Source of the DNA: Hyphomicrobiales bacterium
GTDB taxonomy: Bacteria; Pseudomonadota; Alphaproteobacteria; Rhizobiales; Rhizobiaceae
DNA length: 64,000 nucleotides
Assembly: GCA_900466945.1 (NCBI GenBank)
Contig: UBNV01000017.1
Coordinates: 1 to 64,000 of the forward strand
Direction of reading: 5' to 3'
The notes beneath the pieces are model-generated. The model did not search any database. It was given only the letters and a program-made list of their open reading frames with translations, and was not told where the DNA came from. Shown in pieces: positions 16,087-25,145 of this stretch (its first letter is position 1; each line of letters begins with the position of its first letter). The position numbers were made by a program, and so were the translations under genes.

Positions 16087-17289
16087 ATGGCCGAAGCTAC
16101 GCCGCTCTACCAGACCTACAATCGGGCGCCGCTGCGTTTCGAGCGAGGCGAGGGCGTCTGGCTGGTGACTGAGAGCGGCGAGCGCTACCTCGATTTCGCT
16201 GCAGGCGTGGCGGTTACCTCCGTCGGTCACGGCCATTCACACGTCGTCGGTGCGCTGAAGGATCAGGCGGACAAGGTCTGGCATCTGTCGAACCTCTATG
16301 AGGTGCCGGGCCAGGAAGTGCTGGCCAAGCGGCTGACGGATGTGACGTTCGCCGACCGCGTCTTCTTCACCAATTCGGGTGCGGAAGCGCTCGAATGCGC
16401 GATCAAGACCGCGCGCCGCTATCACTTTGCCAAGGGCAACCCTGAAAAGTTCCACATCATCACGATGGAAGGCGCCTTCCATGGCCGCACCATCGCGACG
16501 ATCGCCGCCGGCGGGCAGGAGAAGTATCTCGAAGGGTTCGGCCCGAAGGCCCCTGGTTTCGACCAGGTGCCGTTCGGAGACCTGGATGCCGTGAAGGCCG
16601 CGATCTCGGATGCGACGGCCGCCATCCTCGTCGAACCCGTGCAGGGCGAGGGCGGCATCCGTCCGATCCCGGTCGAAATGCTGCGGGCGCTGCGCGACCT
16701 GTGTGACGAGCACGGCCTGCTTCTGATCCTCGATGAAGTCCAGTGCGGCGTCGGCCGGACGGGCAAGCTTTTTGCTCATGAATGGGCCGGCATCACGCCA
16801 GATCTCATGGCGGTCGCCAAGGGCATCGGCGGCGGCTTCCCGCTCGGTGCCTGCCTTGCGACCGAAGAGGCCGCCTACGGAATGAAGCCCGGCACGCATG
16901 GCTCCACCTATGGCGGCAACCCGCTCGCCATGGCCGTCGGCAATGCCGTTCTCGACGTCATTCTGGCGGACGGTTTCCTCGACAACGTGCGCGACACGGC
17001 CCTCGTCTTCCGTCAAGGTCTGGCTTCGCTCAAGGACCGCTACCCCGACGTGATCGAGGAGGTGCGCGGCGAGGGTCTAATGCTTGGCATCAAGGCCAAG
17101 GTTGCCAACACCGACCTGCTGATGGCCATGCGTGACGAACATCTGCTCGGTGTTCCCGCCGGCGATAACGTCATCCGCCTTCTTCCTCCGCTGACGGTGA
17201 CGGCAGAAGAGGCCCGCAACGGTCTCGCCCGCATTGAGCAGGCCGCCGAACACATCCGCGCCAAGGCCGCAGTTGCAGCGTCAGCGTAA
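16087..17289 (+). CDS. argD: Acetylornithine aminotransferase ArgD
   Basis: 400 residues, PLP fold-type I. Conserved blocks are [47 protein letters not shown] and the PLP lysine in [13 protein letters not shown] (Lys245). It interconverts N-acetylglutamate semialdehyde and N2-acetylornithine in arginine synthesis, and may also act in lysine synthesis. Start 16087 ([11 protein letters not shown]) is preferred: AAGAAGGA lies 11 nt upstream, too close for the GTG at 16078. It is followed by argF after 15 bp. Confidence 0.95.
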   Translation: MAEATPLYQTYNRAPLRFERGEGVWLVTESGERYLDFAAGVAVTSVGHGHSHVVGALKDQADKVWHLSNLYEVPGQEVLAKRLTDVTFADRVFFTNSGAEALECAIKTARRYHFAKGNPEKFHIITMEGAFHGRTIATIAAGGQEKYLEGFGPKAPGFDQVPFGDLDAVKAAISDATAAILVEPVQGEGGIRPIPVEMLRALRDLCDEHGLLLILDEVQCGVGRTGKLFAHEWAGITPDLMAVAKGIGGGFPLGACLATEEAAYGMKPGTHGSTYGGNPLAMAVGNAVLDVILADGFLDNVRDTALVFRQGLASLKDRYPDVIEEVRGEGLMLGIKAKVANTDLLMAMRDEHLLGVPAGDNVIRLLPPLTVTAEEARNGLARIEQAAEHIRAKAAVAASA

Positions 17290-17304
17290 GACAGGACTTC
17301 TTTA

Positions 17305-18222
17305 ATGGCATCTTCCAAGCATTTCCTCGATCTCTCCGCCATGACTTCGGGAGACCTGCGCAGCATTCTCGAAGACGCGAAGTCCCGTAAACAGGCAACC
17401 AAGGCCGGCACTGCCGACAGGCCGCTGGCCGGCAAGATGCTTGCCATGATCTTCGAGAAGCCCTCGACCCGCACGCGCGTTTCCTTCGATGTCGGCATGC
17501 GTCAACTGGGCGGTGAGACGCTCTTCCTCTCCGGCACTGAAATGCAACTCGGCCGCGCCGAGACGATCGGCGATACCGCCAAGGTGCTGTCGCGCTATGT
17601 CGACGCCATCATGATCCGCACCACCGATCATGCTCGCCTCCTGGAAATGGCCGAGCACGCGACGGTGCCCGTGATCAACGCGCTCACGGACCTGACCCAT
17701 CCCTGCCAGATCATGGCGGACATCATGACGATCGAGGAGCATCGTGGCTCCGTCGCCGGCAAGACGCTGGCCTGGACGGGCGACGGCAACAATGTCCTGC
17801 ATTCGCTGGTCGAGGGTGCCGCCCGCTTTGGCTACAAGATGAACATGGCCGTGCCGCTCGGCTCCGAGCCCGACGACAAGATCCTCAACTGGGCCCGCAA
17901 TAATGGTGGCGAGATCATGCTCTGCCATGACGCCGATCGTGCGGTCGCGGGCGCGGACGCGGTGATCACCGACACCTGGGTCTCCATGAACCAGGAACAC
18001 AAGGCGCGCGGCCACAATGTCTTCCAGCCGTTCCAGGTGAATGCCGAGTTGATGAAGAAGGCGAAGAACGAAGCACTTTTCCTGCACTGCCTGCCGGCCC
18101 ATCGTGGCGAGGAAGTGACCGACGAGGTGATCGACGGCGTGCAGTCGGTGGTCTTCGACGAAGCCGAGAACCGCCTGCATGCGCAGAAGTCGATCCTCGC
18201 CTGGTGCCTCGGCGCCATCTGA
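17305..18222 (+). CDS. argF: Ornithine carbamoyltransferase ArgF
   Basis: 305 residues. It has the carbamoyl-phosphate loop STRTRVSFD, the HPCQ motif (THPCQIMAD), the D-G-D-G-N segment, and the ornithine/closing motif [13 protein letters not shown]. It makes citrulline from ornithine and carbamoyl phosphate. With argD directly upstream and only 15 bp between them it forms an arginine operon, probably including hslO downstream as in other rhizobia. Confidence 0.96.
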   Translation: MASSKHFLDLSAMTSGDLRSILEDAKSRKQATKAGTADRPLAGKMLAMIFEKPSTRTRVSFDVGMRQLGGETLFLSGTEMQLGRAETIGDTAKVLSRYVDAIMIRTTDHARLLEMAEHATVPVINALTDLTHPCQIMADIMTIEEHRGSVAGKTLAWTGDGNNVLHSLVEGAARFGYKMNMAVPLGSEPDDKILNWARNNGGEIMLCHDADRAVAGADAVITDTWVSMNQEHKARGHNVFQPFQVNAELMKKAKNEALFLHCLPAHRGEEVTDEVIDGVQSVVFDEAENRLHAQKSILAWCLGAI

Positions 18223-18344
18223 GTCCCGTTTTTTGGGCTCTTGGCTGTAGACTTGACGTTTGGCGCAGGTGATCCCATCTGTGCCCTTTCTGATCGGGCC
18301 GCCCAGGCCAAGCGTATGGCGCCTCGTGTGCCGGGAGTACATTC

Positions 18345-19334
18345 ATGGCGATGAGACAAGCAGAACTCGGCGAATTCGGTTTCGCCGGTGACGATCGTGT
18401 GGTCCCCTTCCAGGTGGAGGGCCTCGACGTGCGCGGTCGCGCCGTGCAGCTCGGACCGCTGATCAACACCATCCTCGACCGTCACGCCTATCCGGCGCCG
18501 GTGGCCCGCCTTCTCGCCGAAGCGATTGTGCTGACCGTGCTGATCGGCACCTCGTTGAAGTTCGAAGGCAGGTTTACGGTCCAGACCAAGGGTGACGGCC
18601 CCGTGGACCTGCTCGTGGCCGACTTCAGCTCGCCCGAAAGCGTGCGCGCCTATGCCCGTTTCGACGAGCAGGCCGTGGCGGATGCAGTGGCAGAGGGACG
18701 GGCATCGCCGGAGCAGCTGCTCGGTGAAGGTGTGCTCGCCTTCACCATCGATCAGGGCTCCTTCATGCAGCCGTATCAGGGCATCGTGCCGCTCGACGGA
18801 ACGTCGCTCGAGGATATCGCCGGGGTCTATTTCCGCCAGTCGGAACAGATTCCGACCCGGGTGCGCCTCGGCGCTGCCGAACTCTTCGACCGGGACGAGA
18901 ACGGCAAGCCGCGCCGCACATGGCGGGCCGGCGGCCTGATCGCGCAGTTCCTGCCCGAGGCGCCCGAGCGCATGCGCCAGCCGGACCTGCATGGCGGTGA
19001 CGGCGACGACCGCGACACGAATCTGCATGGCGATGAAGCTTGGGATGAGGCCCGCATGCTGGTCGACACGATCGATGCGGACGAGCTGACCGATCCCCAG
19101 GTCGGTATCGAAAGGCTGCTTTTCCGCCTGTTCCATGAACGCGGGGTGCGAGCCTATGAACCGCAGGCCGTGCATGATCGGTGCAGCTGCTCGCGCGAGC
19201 GTCTGAAGGGCGTTCTGCAAGGCTTCACGGCCGAAGAGATCGAAGCCAGTACCGAAGACGGGCAGATCACGGTTTCCTGTGAATTCTGCTCGACTGACTA
19301 TCATTTCGAGCCGGCTGAATTGTCGCCGGCTTGA
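18345..19334 (+). CDS. hslO: Redox-regulated chaperone Hsp33 (HslO)
   Basis: 329 residues. The N-terminal substrate domain includes GTSLKFEGRFTVQTKGDGPV; the C-terminal zinc domain has the C-x-C (DRCSCSRE) and C-x-x-C (SCEFCSTDY) pairs that release zinc and form disulfides on oxidation, switching on holdase activity. The start follows GGGAG by 8 nt. A possible separate promoter (TTGACG near 18253) lies in the 122-bp gap after argF. A long inverted repeat follows its stop. Confidence 0.95.
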   Translation: MAMRQAELGEFGFAGDDRVVPFQVEGLDVRGRAVQLGPLINTILDRHAYPAPVARLLAEAIVLTVLIGTSLKFEGRFTVQTKGDGPVDLLVADFSSPESVRAYARFDEQAVADAVAEGRASPEQLLGEGVLAFTIDQGSFMQPYQGIVPLDGTSLEDIAGVYFRQSEQIPTRVRLGAAELFDRDENGKPRRTWRAGGLIAQFLPEAPERMRQPDLHGGDGDDRDTNLHGDEAWDEARMLVDTIDADELTDPQVGIERLLFRLFHERGVRAYEPQAVHDRCSCSRERLKGVLQGFTAEEIEASTEDGQITVSCEFCSTDYHFEPAELSPA

Positions 19335-19359
19335 AGCCTAGATGAGGACCGATATGGAA

Positions 19360-19381
19360 AAGGCCGGAGCGATCCGGCCTT
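19360..19381. terminator. Bidirectional terminator-like stem-loop
   Basis: AAGGCCGGA, loop GCGA, TCCGGCCTT: a perfect 9-bp stem between the convergent hslO and MYG1-like genes. T-tracts are short on both sides (CTTGCT right, TTCC left). Confidence 0.6.
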
Positions 19382-19426
19382 CTTGCTGTCTGGCTATGGC
19401 TTTAGCCTCGCATTTTTCCGGCTCGA

Positions 19427-20371
19427 TCAGGCCTCGAGCCCCACCTTGTTCACCTTCAACGCTTCGGCCACGGCAAGGTCCGCCATGGCGAGGATCGCCT
19501 CGCGTGAGTTGGCGGCGGCGATGAAACGGCCGTTGTGGCAGAAGCTGGCACCCTTCACGCCGCAGACCGCTTCGAGGTCGGCATTGCTCAACCCGGCCCA
19601 GGCCGCCGGCAGATCTGCGCGCTGCTCGAAGCTGTCTTCAGTCTTGCGGATCCCAGTAATGCACCAGTCCTTGTCGCGCGGATGCACGACGAAGAGCAGA
19701 TGGTCTGCACCGGCCTTTACGATGGCAGGGCGAAAGGGCATGCCCATAGGCAGTTCCAGAACGCGGCGATCACCTGTGGCGGCGATCGCATCAAGGACCA
19801 TGCTCTCGGCGCGGAGCTTGGAGGCCCGTTGCGCGATGCCGGCTTCGACGATCGCGCGGGCGATGGCGAGCGCGGAATGGAAGCCCCGGTCGTCGGAGCC
19901 CGGCGCCTTGTCGTCGAAGACAGGCTTCAGGGTTTCGAGCAGGCTCGGCAGGGTCAGATCCGCGAGTGGGCCGGCAGTTGCTGGGCTGAGAGCCCCATTG
20001 TCCAGAAGGTCGACTGGCAGCACAAATTTTGTGTCAAAGCCCTTGTGGATTGCCTCAACATGGCCGGACGGTACGCCGATAGAGGCAAGATAGTCGCGCC
20101 CGTAATGTTTCCAGACGAGGCCGAACGAGCTGTAGGGCTGACCATCATCACGGAGCGGCGCGCCGCGCTGATGGTGGTCGAAGATCCGCGCGTCCGCATC
20201 ATAGGCGCCGCCGACGTCATAAATGATGCGGTCTGCTGCGGGCGTGATCCAGTCTGGTGCCCGGCTGCGCACGATCGTGGCATCGGGAAAAAGTCGCGTG
20301 AGGATTACGGAGGATAGCAGTTCGTCGGCATGAAAGCCGCCACTGTGGGTGACGAGATATGTAATGCTCAT
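19427..20371 (-). CDS. MYG1 family protein (DHH-like phosphoesterase/exonuclease)
   Basis: 314 residues. Motifs are THSGGFHADE near the N-terminus, the YDVGG strand and the DHHQRG motif, the metal-site pattern of the UPF0160/MYG1 family related to DHH phosphoesterases. Human MYG1 is described as a 3'-5' RNA exonuclease; the bacterial role is not established. The protein is full length. It is transcribed toward hslO and alone on its strand, with apaG upstream on the same strand (80 bp away). Confidence 0.85.
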   Translation of the reverse strand: MSITYLVTHSGGFHADELLSSVILTRLFPDATIVRSRAPDWITPAADRIIYDVGGAYDADARIFDHHQRGAPLRDDGQPYSSFGLVWKHYGRDYLASIGVPSGHVEAIHKGFDTKFVLPVDLLDNGALSPATAGPLADLTLPSLLETLKPVFDDKAPGSDDRGFHSALAIARAIVEAGIAQRASKLRAESMVLDAIAATGDRRVLELPMGMPFRPAIVKAGADHLLFVVHPRDKDWCITGIRKTEDSFEQRADLPAAWAGLSNADLEAVCGVKGASFCHNGRFIAAANSREAILAMADLAVAEALKVNKVGLEA

Positions 20372-20451
20372 GCCGGGCGGGACCTTTGACTGACGGTGCT
20401 AATCAAGCTTTCCAGATAGCGGCAGCCGCCCGCCAACTCAACTGCCAATCG

Positions 20452-20844
20452 TCAATTGAGGGTTCGCACCATGCCCGGGCTGTCCAGCGAGAAGGCGGGG
20501 ATCTCGACATCGAAGGCCTCGCCGTCGTCGGTCTCCATGCGATAGGTGCCGTACATCATGCCGGAGGGCGTATCGAGCGGGCAACCGGAGGAGTATTCGT
20601 AGGTGTCACCGGGATCGAGGCGTGGCTGTTCGCCGACGACGCCCGGGCCGCTCACTTCGTCCACCTGACCGTTCTGATCGGTGATATGCCAGTATCGAGA
20701 GGTGAGGCGGACAGCTTTCTCCGAGTGATTGGAGATCACGATCCGGTAACCCCAGACGTAGCGGCTGTCGTCCGGGTCAGACTGTTCCTCGAGATAGTAA
20801 GGTTCAACGAGAACCTCTATGTCCCGTGTCAGTGCGCGATACAT
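20452..20844 (-). CDS. apaG: ApaG protein (Co2+/Mg2+ efflux-associated)
   Basis: 130 residues, the typical ApaG length. It has [13 protein letters not shown], the YRIVISNHS strand, [10 protein letters not shown], the Gly-rich [14 protein letters not shown] loop and the [18 protein letters not shown] motif. A fibronectin-III-like fold; ApaG is linked to divalent cation resistance and binds nucleotides, but its biochemical role is unclear. Start 20844 has CAGGGT about 8 nt upstream. Confidence 0.95.
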   Translation of the reverse strand: MYRALTRDIEVLVEPYYLEEQSDPDDSRYVWGYRIVISNHSEKAVRLTSRYWHITDQNGQVDEVSGPGVVGEQPRLDPGDTYEYSSGCPLDTPSGMMYGTYRMETDDGEAFDVEIPAFSLDSPGMVRTLN

Positions 20845-21037
20845 GCGTGGACCCTGCGAAAGCTTGCCGTCATTCCCATAGACATGGCGTTCTTTATGGC
20901 GGCAACAAGATCCGCCGTGGAACGTCACGGTGCTTTGAAGGGATAACGACGCAGTCGGGCGCGTCAAGGGCAGGGTTCCAGTCGCGGCGCCACCCGCGAC
21001 TGATATTTTTTGTATGCCGAAGCGCCAGAGCGCCGGC

Positions 21038-22216
21038 TCAGATGCCCTTGAATGCCTTTTCGAAGTCCTCGATCAGGTCCTGCGTGTCTTCGATCCCGCA
21101 AGACAGGCGCACGGTGCCGCCCGAAATTCCGAGCTCGGCCCGAGCCTCGTCGGTGAGGTTCTTGTGGGTCGTGGTGGCAGGGTGGGTGATGAGGCTCTTG
21201 GCGTCACCGAGATTGTTGGAGATCTTGATGATCTCGAGCGCATTCTGCAGCTTGAAGGCGGCTTCCTTGCCGCCCTTCAACTCGAAGCACACGAGCGTCG
21301 AGCCGCCGGTCATCTGCTTGGCGATGATGTCGGCCTGCGGATGGTCCTTGCGACCGGGGTAGATCACCTTCGAAACAGCGCCCTGTTCGGCGAGGAAATC
21401 GGCGATTGCCGCCGCACTCGCCGTCTGCTGCTTGACGCGCAGCGGCAATGTCTCGACGCCCTTCAAGAGCGTCCAGGCATTGAATGGCGACATGGCGGGG
21501 CCGGTGTGGCGGAAATAGTCGTGCAGGTTCTCGTCGATCCATTCCTTCGACGACAGCACCACGCCACCGAGGCAGCGGCCCTGGCCATCGATATGCTTGG
21601 TCGCGGAATAGACGACGACATGCGCGCCGAGTTCCAGCGGCTTCTGGAAGAGCGGGGTCGCAAACACATTGTCGACGATCAGCTTGGCGCCGATCTGGTC
21701 GGCGAGCTTGGCGACGCCTGCGACGTCGATCACCTCGAGCGTCGGGTTGGTCGGGCTTTCCAGGAACATCACCTTGGTGTTCGGGCGGATCGCGGCTTCC
21801 CAATTGGCGAGGTCCCGACCGTCGACCAGCGTGCATTCGACGCCGTAGCGGGGTGCCAGCGTCTCGACGACATAGCGGCAGGAGCCGAACAGCGCGCGGG
21901 CAGCGACGATATGGTCGCCGGCCTTGACCTGGCAGAGCACGGCGGCGGCAACGGCGGCCATGCCCGACGCCATCGCGCGGGCATCCTCGGCGCCTTCCAT
22001 CATGCACATGCGCTTTTCGAACATGTCATTGGTCGGGCTGCCATAGCGGGCATAGATATAGCCGTCATTCTCACCCTTGAAGCGGGCTTCTGCCGCTTCC
22101 GAGCTTTCATAGACAAAGCCCTGGGTGAGGAAGATCGCTTCTGACGTCTCGCCGTAAGGAGAGCGCAGCGTGCCGCCATGGACGAGGGTGGTGGCCGGGC
22201 GCCAGTTCTTGCTCAT
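21038..22216 (-). CDS. metZ: O-succinylhomoserine sulfhydrylase MetZ
   Basis: 392 residues of the Cys/Met metabolism PLP family. Motifs: [20 protein letters not shown] at the N-terminus, YARYGSPTN, the ASGMAAVAA block, [11 protein letters not shown], and the PLP lysine in [14 protein letters not shown]. It makes homocysteine from O-succinylhomoserine and sulfide in the direct sulfhydrylation route typical of rhizobia. The leader carries a SAM-II riboswitch and a terminator, so SAM should shut the gene off. Start 22216 (MSKNWRP) fits the family; an ATG seven codons earlier is less likely. Confidence 0.95.
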   Translation of the reverse strand: MSKNWRPATTLVHGGTLRSPYGETSEAIFLTQGFVYESSEAAEARFKGENDGYIYARYGSPTNDMFEKRMCMMEGAEDARAMASGMAAVAAAVLCQVKAGDHIVAARALFGSCRYVVETLAPRYGVECTLVDGRDLANWEAAIRPNTKVMFLESPTNPTLEVIDVAGVAKLADQIGAKLIVDNVFATPLFQKPLELGAHVVVYSATKHIDGQGRCLGGVVLSSKEWIDENLHDYFRHTGPAMSPFNAWTLLKGVETLPLRVKQQTASAAAIADFLAEQGAVSKVIYPGRKDHPQADIIAKQMTGGSTLVCFELKGGKEAAFKLQNALEIIKISNNLGDAKSLITHPATTTHKNLTDEARAELGISGGTVRLSCGIEDTQDLIEDFEKAFKGI

Positions 22217-22235
22217 GCACGTGCCTTTCGAACAC

Positions 22236-22266
22236 AAAAAAACCGGTCGCGTGAACGGACCGGTTT
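22236..22266 (-). terminator. Riboswitch-linked intrinsic terminator in the metZ leader
   Basis: On the minus strand AAACCGGTC, 9-nt loop, GACCGGTTT, followed by a run of seven T. It lies between the SAM-II aptamer and the metZ start. An upstream AGACCGGGTTTACG could pair alternatively, fitting transcription attenuation. Confidence 0.8.
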
Positions 22267-22280
22267 CGTAAACCCGGTCT

Positions 22281-22330
22281 ATTTAGCCACTTGTTTAACG
22301 TGGCTGCAAGCCGACCGGCCAAATCACCAC
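22281..22330 (-). ncRNA. SAM-II riboswitch aptamer upstream of metZ
   Basis: The minus strand reads GTGGTGATTT, then GGCCGGTCGGCTTGCAGCC, ACGTTAAACAA and GTGGCTAAA. These are the conserved blocks of the alphaproteobacterial SAM-II (metA) motif: GGTGATTT, CTTGCAGCC-ACGTTAAA and the pseudoknot strand GCTAAA. SAM binding should promote the downstream terminator and block metZ. SAM-II before metA, metZ and related genes in Rhizobiales is established knowledge. Confidence 0.93.
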
Positions 22331-22413
22331 GGGATAAGGCTGCCTTACGCCTTCACGGGCCTTGCGTCAATTGGTGGGCTTTGGTTTTGTCGAGCCCAAA
22401 CAGGATTGAGATC

Positions 22414-23514
22414 ATGACCTTGAAACCCGGGATTTTGTCCGATCGCGCGATCGGCGCCTTGTTCGGTGGCGGCCAGCTGAAGAGCGAGGTCATGCTCGAC
22501 AAGGACCAAATCCAGCCGGCGAGCCTCGACCTGCGTCTGGGCGGCAAGGCGATCCGGGTGCGCGCGAGCTTCATGCCGGGGCGCGGCCACACCGTGGCCG
22601 AAAAGCTGGAGCGGCTAACCCTGCACGAGATCGATCTCGAAAACGGCGCCGTGCTCGAAACCGGCTGCGTCTACATCGTGCCCCTGATGGAAAGCCTCGA
22701 CTTGCCGGCCGGAATCTCGGCTTCCGCCAATCCGAAGAGCTCGACCGGCCGCCTCGACATCTTCACCCGCGTGATGGTCGACTACGCCCAGGAATTCGAC
22801 AAGGTGCCGGCCGGCTACAAGGGCCAGCTTTATCTCGAAATTTCCCCGCGCACCTTCCCGATCATCGTGCGCCGTGGCTCGCGCCTGTCGCAGATCCGCT
22901 TCCGCACCGGCCACGCTCTGCTGGGCGAGACGGAACTGGTCGATCTGCACAAGGCCGAAACCCTGGTTGCGAGCGACATGCCGAACGTCTCCGGCGGCGG
23001 CATTGCGCTGTCGATCGATCTCAAGGGCTCCGGCCCGCAAGGCCTGATCGGTTATCGCGGCAAGCACCACACCTCGGTGATCGATGTCGACCGCAAGGGC
23101 GCCCACGAAGTCCTGGATTTCTGGGAACCGCTCTACAGCCGCGGCCGCGACGAACTGATCCTCGACCCGGACGAATTCTACATCCTCGTCTCGAACGAAG
23201 CCGTACACGTGCCGCCGCTTTATGCTGCGGAAATGACACCCTATGACCCCTTGGTCGGCGAATTCCGCGTCCATTACGCCGGCTTCTTCGACCCCGGCTT
23301 CGGCCACGCCCCGGCTGGCGGCTCGGGGAGCCGCGCAGTCCTGGAGGTCCGTAGCCACGAGGTCCCCTTCATCCTCGAACACGGCCAGGTCATCGGCCGC
23401 CTGGTCTACGAGCACATGCAGGAACGCCCGGAAGGACTCTACGGCACGGGCCTCGGCTCCAACTACCAGGCGCAAGGGCTGAAACTCTCCAAGCATTTCC
23501 GCCTGCCGGAGTGA
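22414..23514 (+). CDS. Double-domain 2'-deoxycytidine 5'-triphosphate deaminase-like protein
   Basis: 366 residues, about twice the length of a normal Dcd subunit. The N-terminal half has DQIQPASLDLRLG and SANPKSSTGRLD and YLEISPRTFPIIVRRG, the Dcd/dUTPase beta-barrel motifs with the Glu-containing strand. The C-terminal half repeats the plan (EPLYSRGRDELILDPDEFYI, then EVRSHEVPFILEHGQ, then IGRLVYEHM). Dcd deaminates dCTP to dUTP in pyrimidine supply. The duplicated form occurs in alphaproteobacteria; whether both sites are active is unknown. Start 22414 fits the family N-terminus, with AGGATTGAG just before it. Confidence 0.85.
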   Translation: MTLKPGILSDRAIGALFGGGQLKSEVMLDKDQIQPASLDLRLGGKAIRVRASFMPGRGHTVAEKLERLTLHEIDLENGAVLETGCVYIVPLMESLDLPAGISASANPKSSTGRLDIFTRVMVDYAQEFDKVPAGYKGQLYLEISPRTFPIIVRRGSRLSQIRFRTGHALLGETELVDLHKAETLVASDMPNVSGGGIALSIDLKGSGPQGLIGYRGKHHTSVIDVDRKGAHEVLDFWEPLYSRGRDELILDPDEFYILVSNEAVHVPPLYAAEMTPYDPLVGEFRVHYAGFFDPGFGHAPAGGSGSRAVLEVRSHEVPFILEHGQVIGRLVYEHMQERPEGLYGTGLGSNYQAQGLKLSKHFRLPE

Positions 23515-23517
23515 CGA

Positions 23518-23547
23518 AGGCGCCGGCAAAGCCAACCGCCGGCGCTT
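23518..23547 (+). terminator. Stem-loop after the dCTP-deaminase-like gene
   Basis: GCGCCGGC (23520-23527), 10-nt loop, GCCGGCGC (23538-23545), directly after the stop codon. There is no clear T-run, so termination is likely but weakly supported. Confidence 0.45.
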
Positions 23548-23584
23548 GACACCGGCGGCGAACTGTTGGATTTCTCTCCCCGTC

Positions 23585-23658
23585 GCGGGTGTAGCTCAAT
23601 GGTAGAGCAGCAGCTTCCCAAGCTGAATACGAGGGTTCGATTCCCTTCACCCGCTCCA
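23585..23658 (+). tRNA. tRNA-Gly (anticodon CCC)
   Basis: A 74-nt cloverleaf with encoded CCA. Acceptor GCGGGTG pairs with CACCCGC; D arm TAGCTCAATGGTAGAGCA; anticodon stem CAGCT/AGCTG with loop containing CCC; T arm GGGTTCGATTCCC. It reads GGG codons. An imperfect repeat of its 3' end follows at once. Confidence 0.97.
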
Positions 23659-23680
23659 TCGAAGCCCTTCACCGACTCCA
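23643..23680 (+). repeat. Imperfect direct repeat of the tRNA-Gly 3' end
   Basis: CCCTTCACCCGCTCCA (23643-23658, tRNA 3' end) recurs as CCCTTCACCGACTCCA (23665-23680), 14 of 16 bases identical, 22 bp apart. Integrases that use tRNA genes leave such partial copies, and an AT-richer accessory gene begins 46 bp further on. Confidence 0.55.
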
Positions 23681-23725
23681 GGTACTCCTTCTCGTTACCA
23701 CGTGTCGACGGCAGCGATAGTGTTT

Positions 23726-24469
23726 TCAAATATCCACGGTCTTGGTCGCCCGTATGATCTCGCCCAAAAGTACGTCAAGTTCGGCTGAGAAGTCTACTTG
23801 GACAGACGTAGGGAGATCTTCGATGGCACGAATTGGCGAATGCAGATGTAGATCAGCGATATTACGCAGCGACCCCTGTAGTTTTTCCATGGTGCCCTTG
23901 AATGATTTATTCTTCGGCCCACCGTAGTTATTTGCTATTTCTGCAAATGTAGCGAACCCGAGTATTGGGGGTACGTGATTGAGGATCGTTCGGAGAAGCA
24001 TCGCCGTCGATAAATGGCAGCGATTGGCGGCAGCCACGTTGATTTCACGGCATAACTCGATCAGCCGCGTAAGGTCCCATTTGCCGCCTTGAAGCGATTG
24101 AAGAGTCGTTATGCGTGAGGGGTCCACATAGGATTTGGAGGAATATGTAAAACTAGGGGATTTTGCGCGCTTCCTCGCTATCCCGCGTGCAGCGGCTCTG
24201 ATTATCCCAGCCGTTTCCTCAACTGCGGCGTAGGATGGGCCGCCCGCAACGCCCCCCGACTTAGAATTGACCGTGAAGATCAGATTGAGCCCGAATTCGT
24301 TTGCTGGCCCAAGCTCTTCATCAATGATTGATTTTGCCTCGATCGCCAGCTCTTTAAAACGGGCGGAGTGTTGAGATGGAAGGAATAGACCAACCATACT
24401 GCCTCCATTCTTAAATAGGGGCAGCAGCGAGGCTAAATCCGCAGCGATAGAATCAAGTTCGTAGGTCAT
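23726..24469 (-). CDS. Accessory protein of unknown function with HEPN-like R-N-x4-H motif
   Basis: 247 residues. The C-terminal part contains GKWDLTRLIELCREIN, a helix with NHVPPILG, FAEIANNYGG, then LRNIADLHLHSPIR and QVDFSAELDVLLGEIIR. I recall this block in scattered uncharacterised proteins of variable genomes. Arg202-Asn-x4-His208 fits the R-x4-6-H signature of HEPN ribonucleases, within a predicted helix; this is inference. Base composition is visibly more AT-rich than neighbours, pointing to transfer. The start is uncertain: ATG 24469 has no good ribosome site, and the frame stays open upstream into the FMN reductase gene. It is a single gene with no visible antitoxin. Confidence 0.7.
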   Translation of the reverse strand: MTYELDSIAADLASLLPLFKNGGSMVGLFLPSQHSARFKELAIEAKSIIDEELGPANEFGLNLIFTVNSKSGGVAGGPSYAAVEETAGIIRAAARGIARKRAKSPSFTYSSKSYVDPSRITTLQSLQGGKWDLTRLIELCREINVAAANRCHLSTAMLLRTILNHVPPILGFATFAEIANNYGGPKNKSFKGTMEKLQGSLRNIADLHLHSPIRAIEDLPTSVQVDFSAELDVLLGEIIRATKTVDI

Positions 24470-24534
24470 AAGCGTAAGATACGGCAAAGGCAGTCGTGTT
24501 AGTATCCGACCAGTCTCCGTACTGGCAACGCCGT

Positions 24535-25092
24535 CTATCTCCCTCTCGTCGCAAACCGCCCAAACGCCGCCAATAACTCCCCCAGCCGCTTGGCCATGGC
24601 CTCGTCCGTCAGCTTGCCGTCCGCATCGAACAGCGTATGCGCCCGCGACACCATCAGCCGCTTTTCCGAAAACACCCGGCAGCCCAGCGTGTGGAACACG
24701 CTGAGCCAAGCATTCTGGCTGAGCAGCGTGCCGAAATTGCCGGGTGAGGCACCGACCAGGGCGAAGGCTTTGCCGCCAAAGACCTTGGCGGTGTCGGAAG
24801 ACGGGCGCGACAGCCAGTCGATGGCGTTCTTGAAGGCGCCGGGAATGCCGTTGTTGTATTCCGGCGTGAACAGGATCACGCCGTCGGCGGCGATGATCTT
24901 TTCCTTGAGCGCGGTGACGGCGGCAGGGATGCCTTCGGCTTCTTCCAGGTCGCCGTCATAAAGCGGGATACCGTGAATGCCCGCAGCCTCCAGCGTGTAG
25001 CCTTCGCCCTTGATCTCTGTCGCGGCCTTCAGCAGCGCGGTGTTGAGCGAGCCCTTGCGCAGGCTTCCTGAAATGCCGAGCAGTGTAACCAT
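24535..25092 (-). CDS. NADPH-dependent FMN reductase family flavoprotein
   Basis: 185 residues, flavodoxin-like. The phosphate-binding GISGSLRKGSLNTALL and the flavin loop FTPEYNNGIPGAFKNAIDWL are signature segments, plus GGKAFALVGASPGN. It reduces FMN or quinone/azo substrates using NAD(P)H. GAGGGAA lies just upstream of 25092. It is divergent from the VOC-esterase fusion with 53 bp between starts, so the two share a promoter region; together they resemble quinone-detoxification gene sets (reductase plus ring-cleaving dioxygenase plus esterase). Confidence 0.9.
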   Translation of the reverse strand: MVTLLGISGSLRKGSLNTALLKAATEIKGEGYTLEAAGIHGIPLYDGDLEEAEGIPAAVTALKEKIIAADGVILFTPEYNNGIPGAFKNAIDWLSRPSSDTAKVFGGKAFALVGASPGNFGTLLSQNAWLSVFHTLGCRVFSEKRLMVSRAHTLFDADGKLTDEAMAKRLGELLAAFGRFATRGR

Positions 25093-25145
25093 GTGTTTCC
25101 CTCGTCGCGATATGTTGTAAGGGAAGGTAGAACAGGGAGACGAGC

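Noticed and set aside
18225..18344. Separate promoter for hslO (TTGACG near 18253)
   Set aside because: A -35-like hexamer is present but no convincing -10 at a proper distance; mentioned only in the gene entry.
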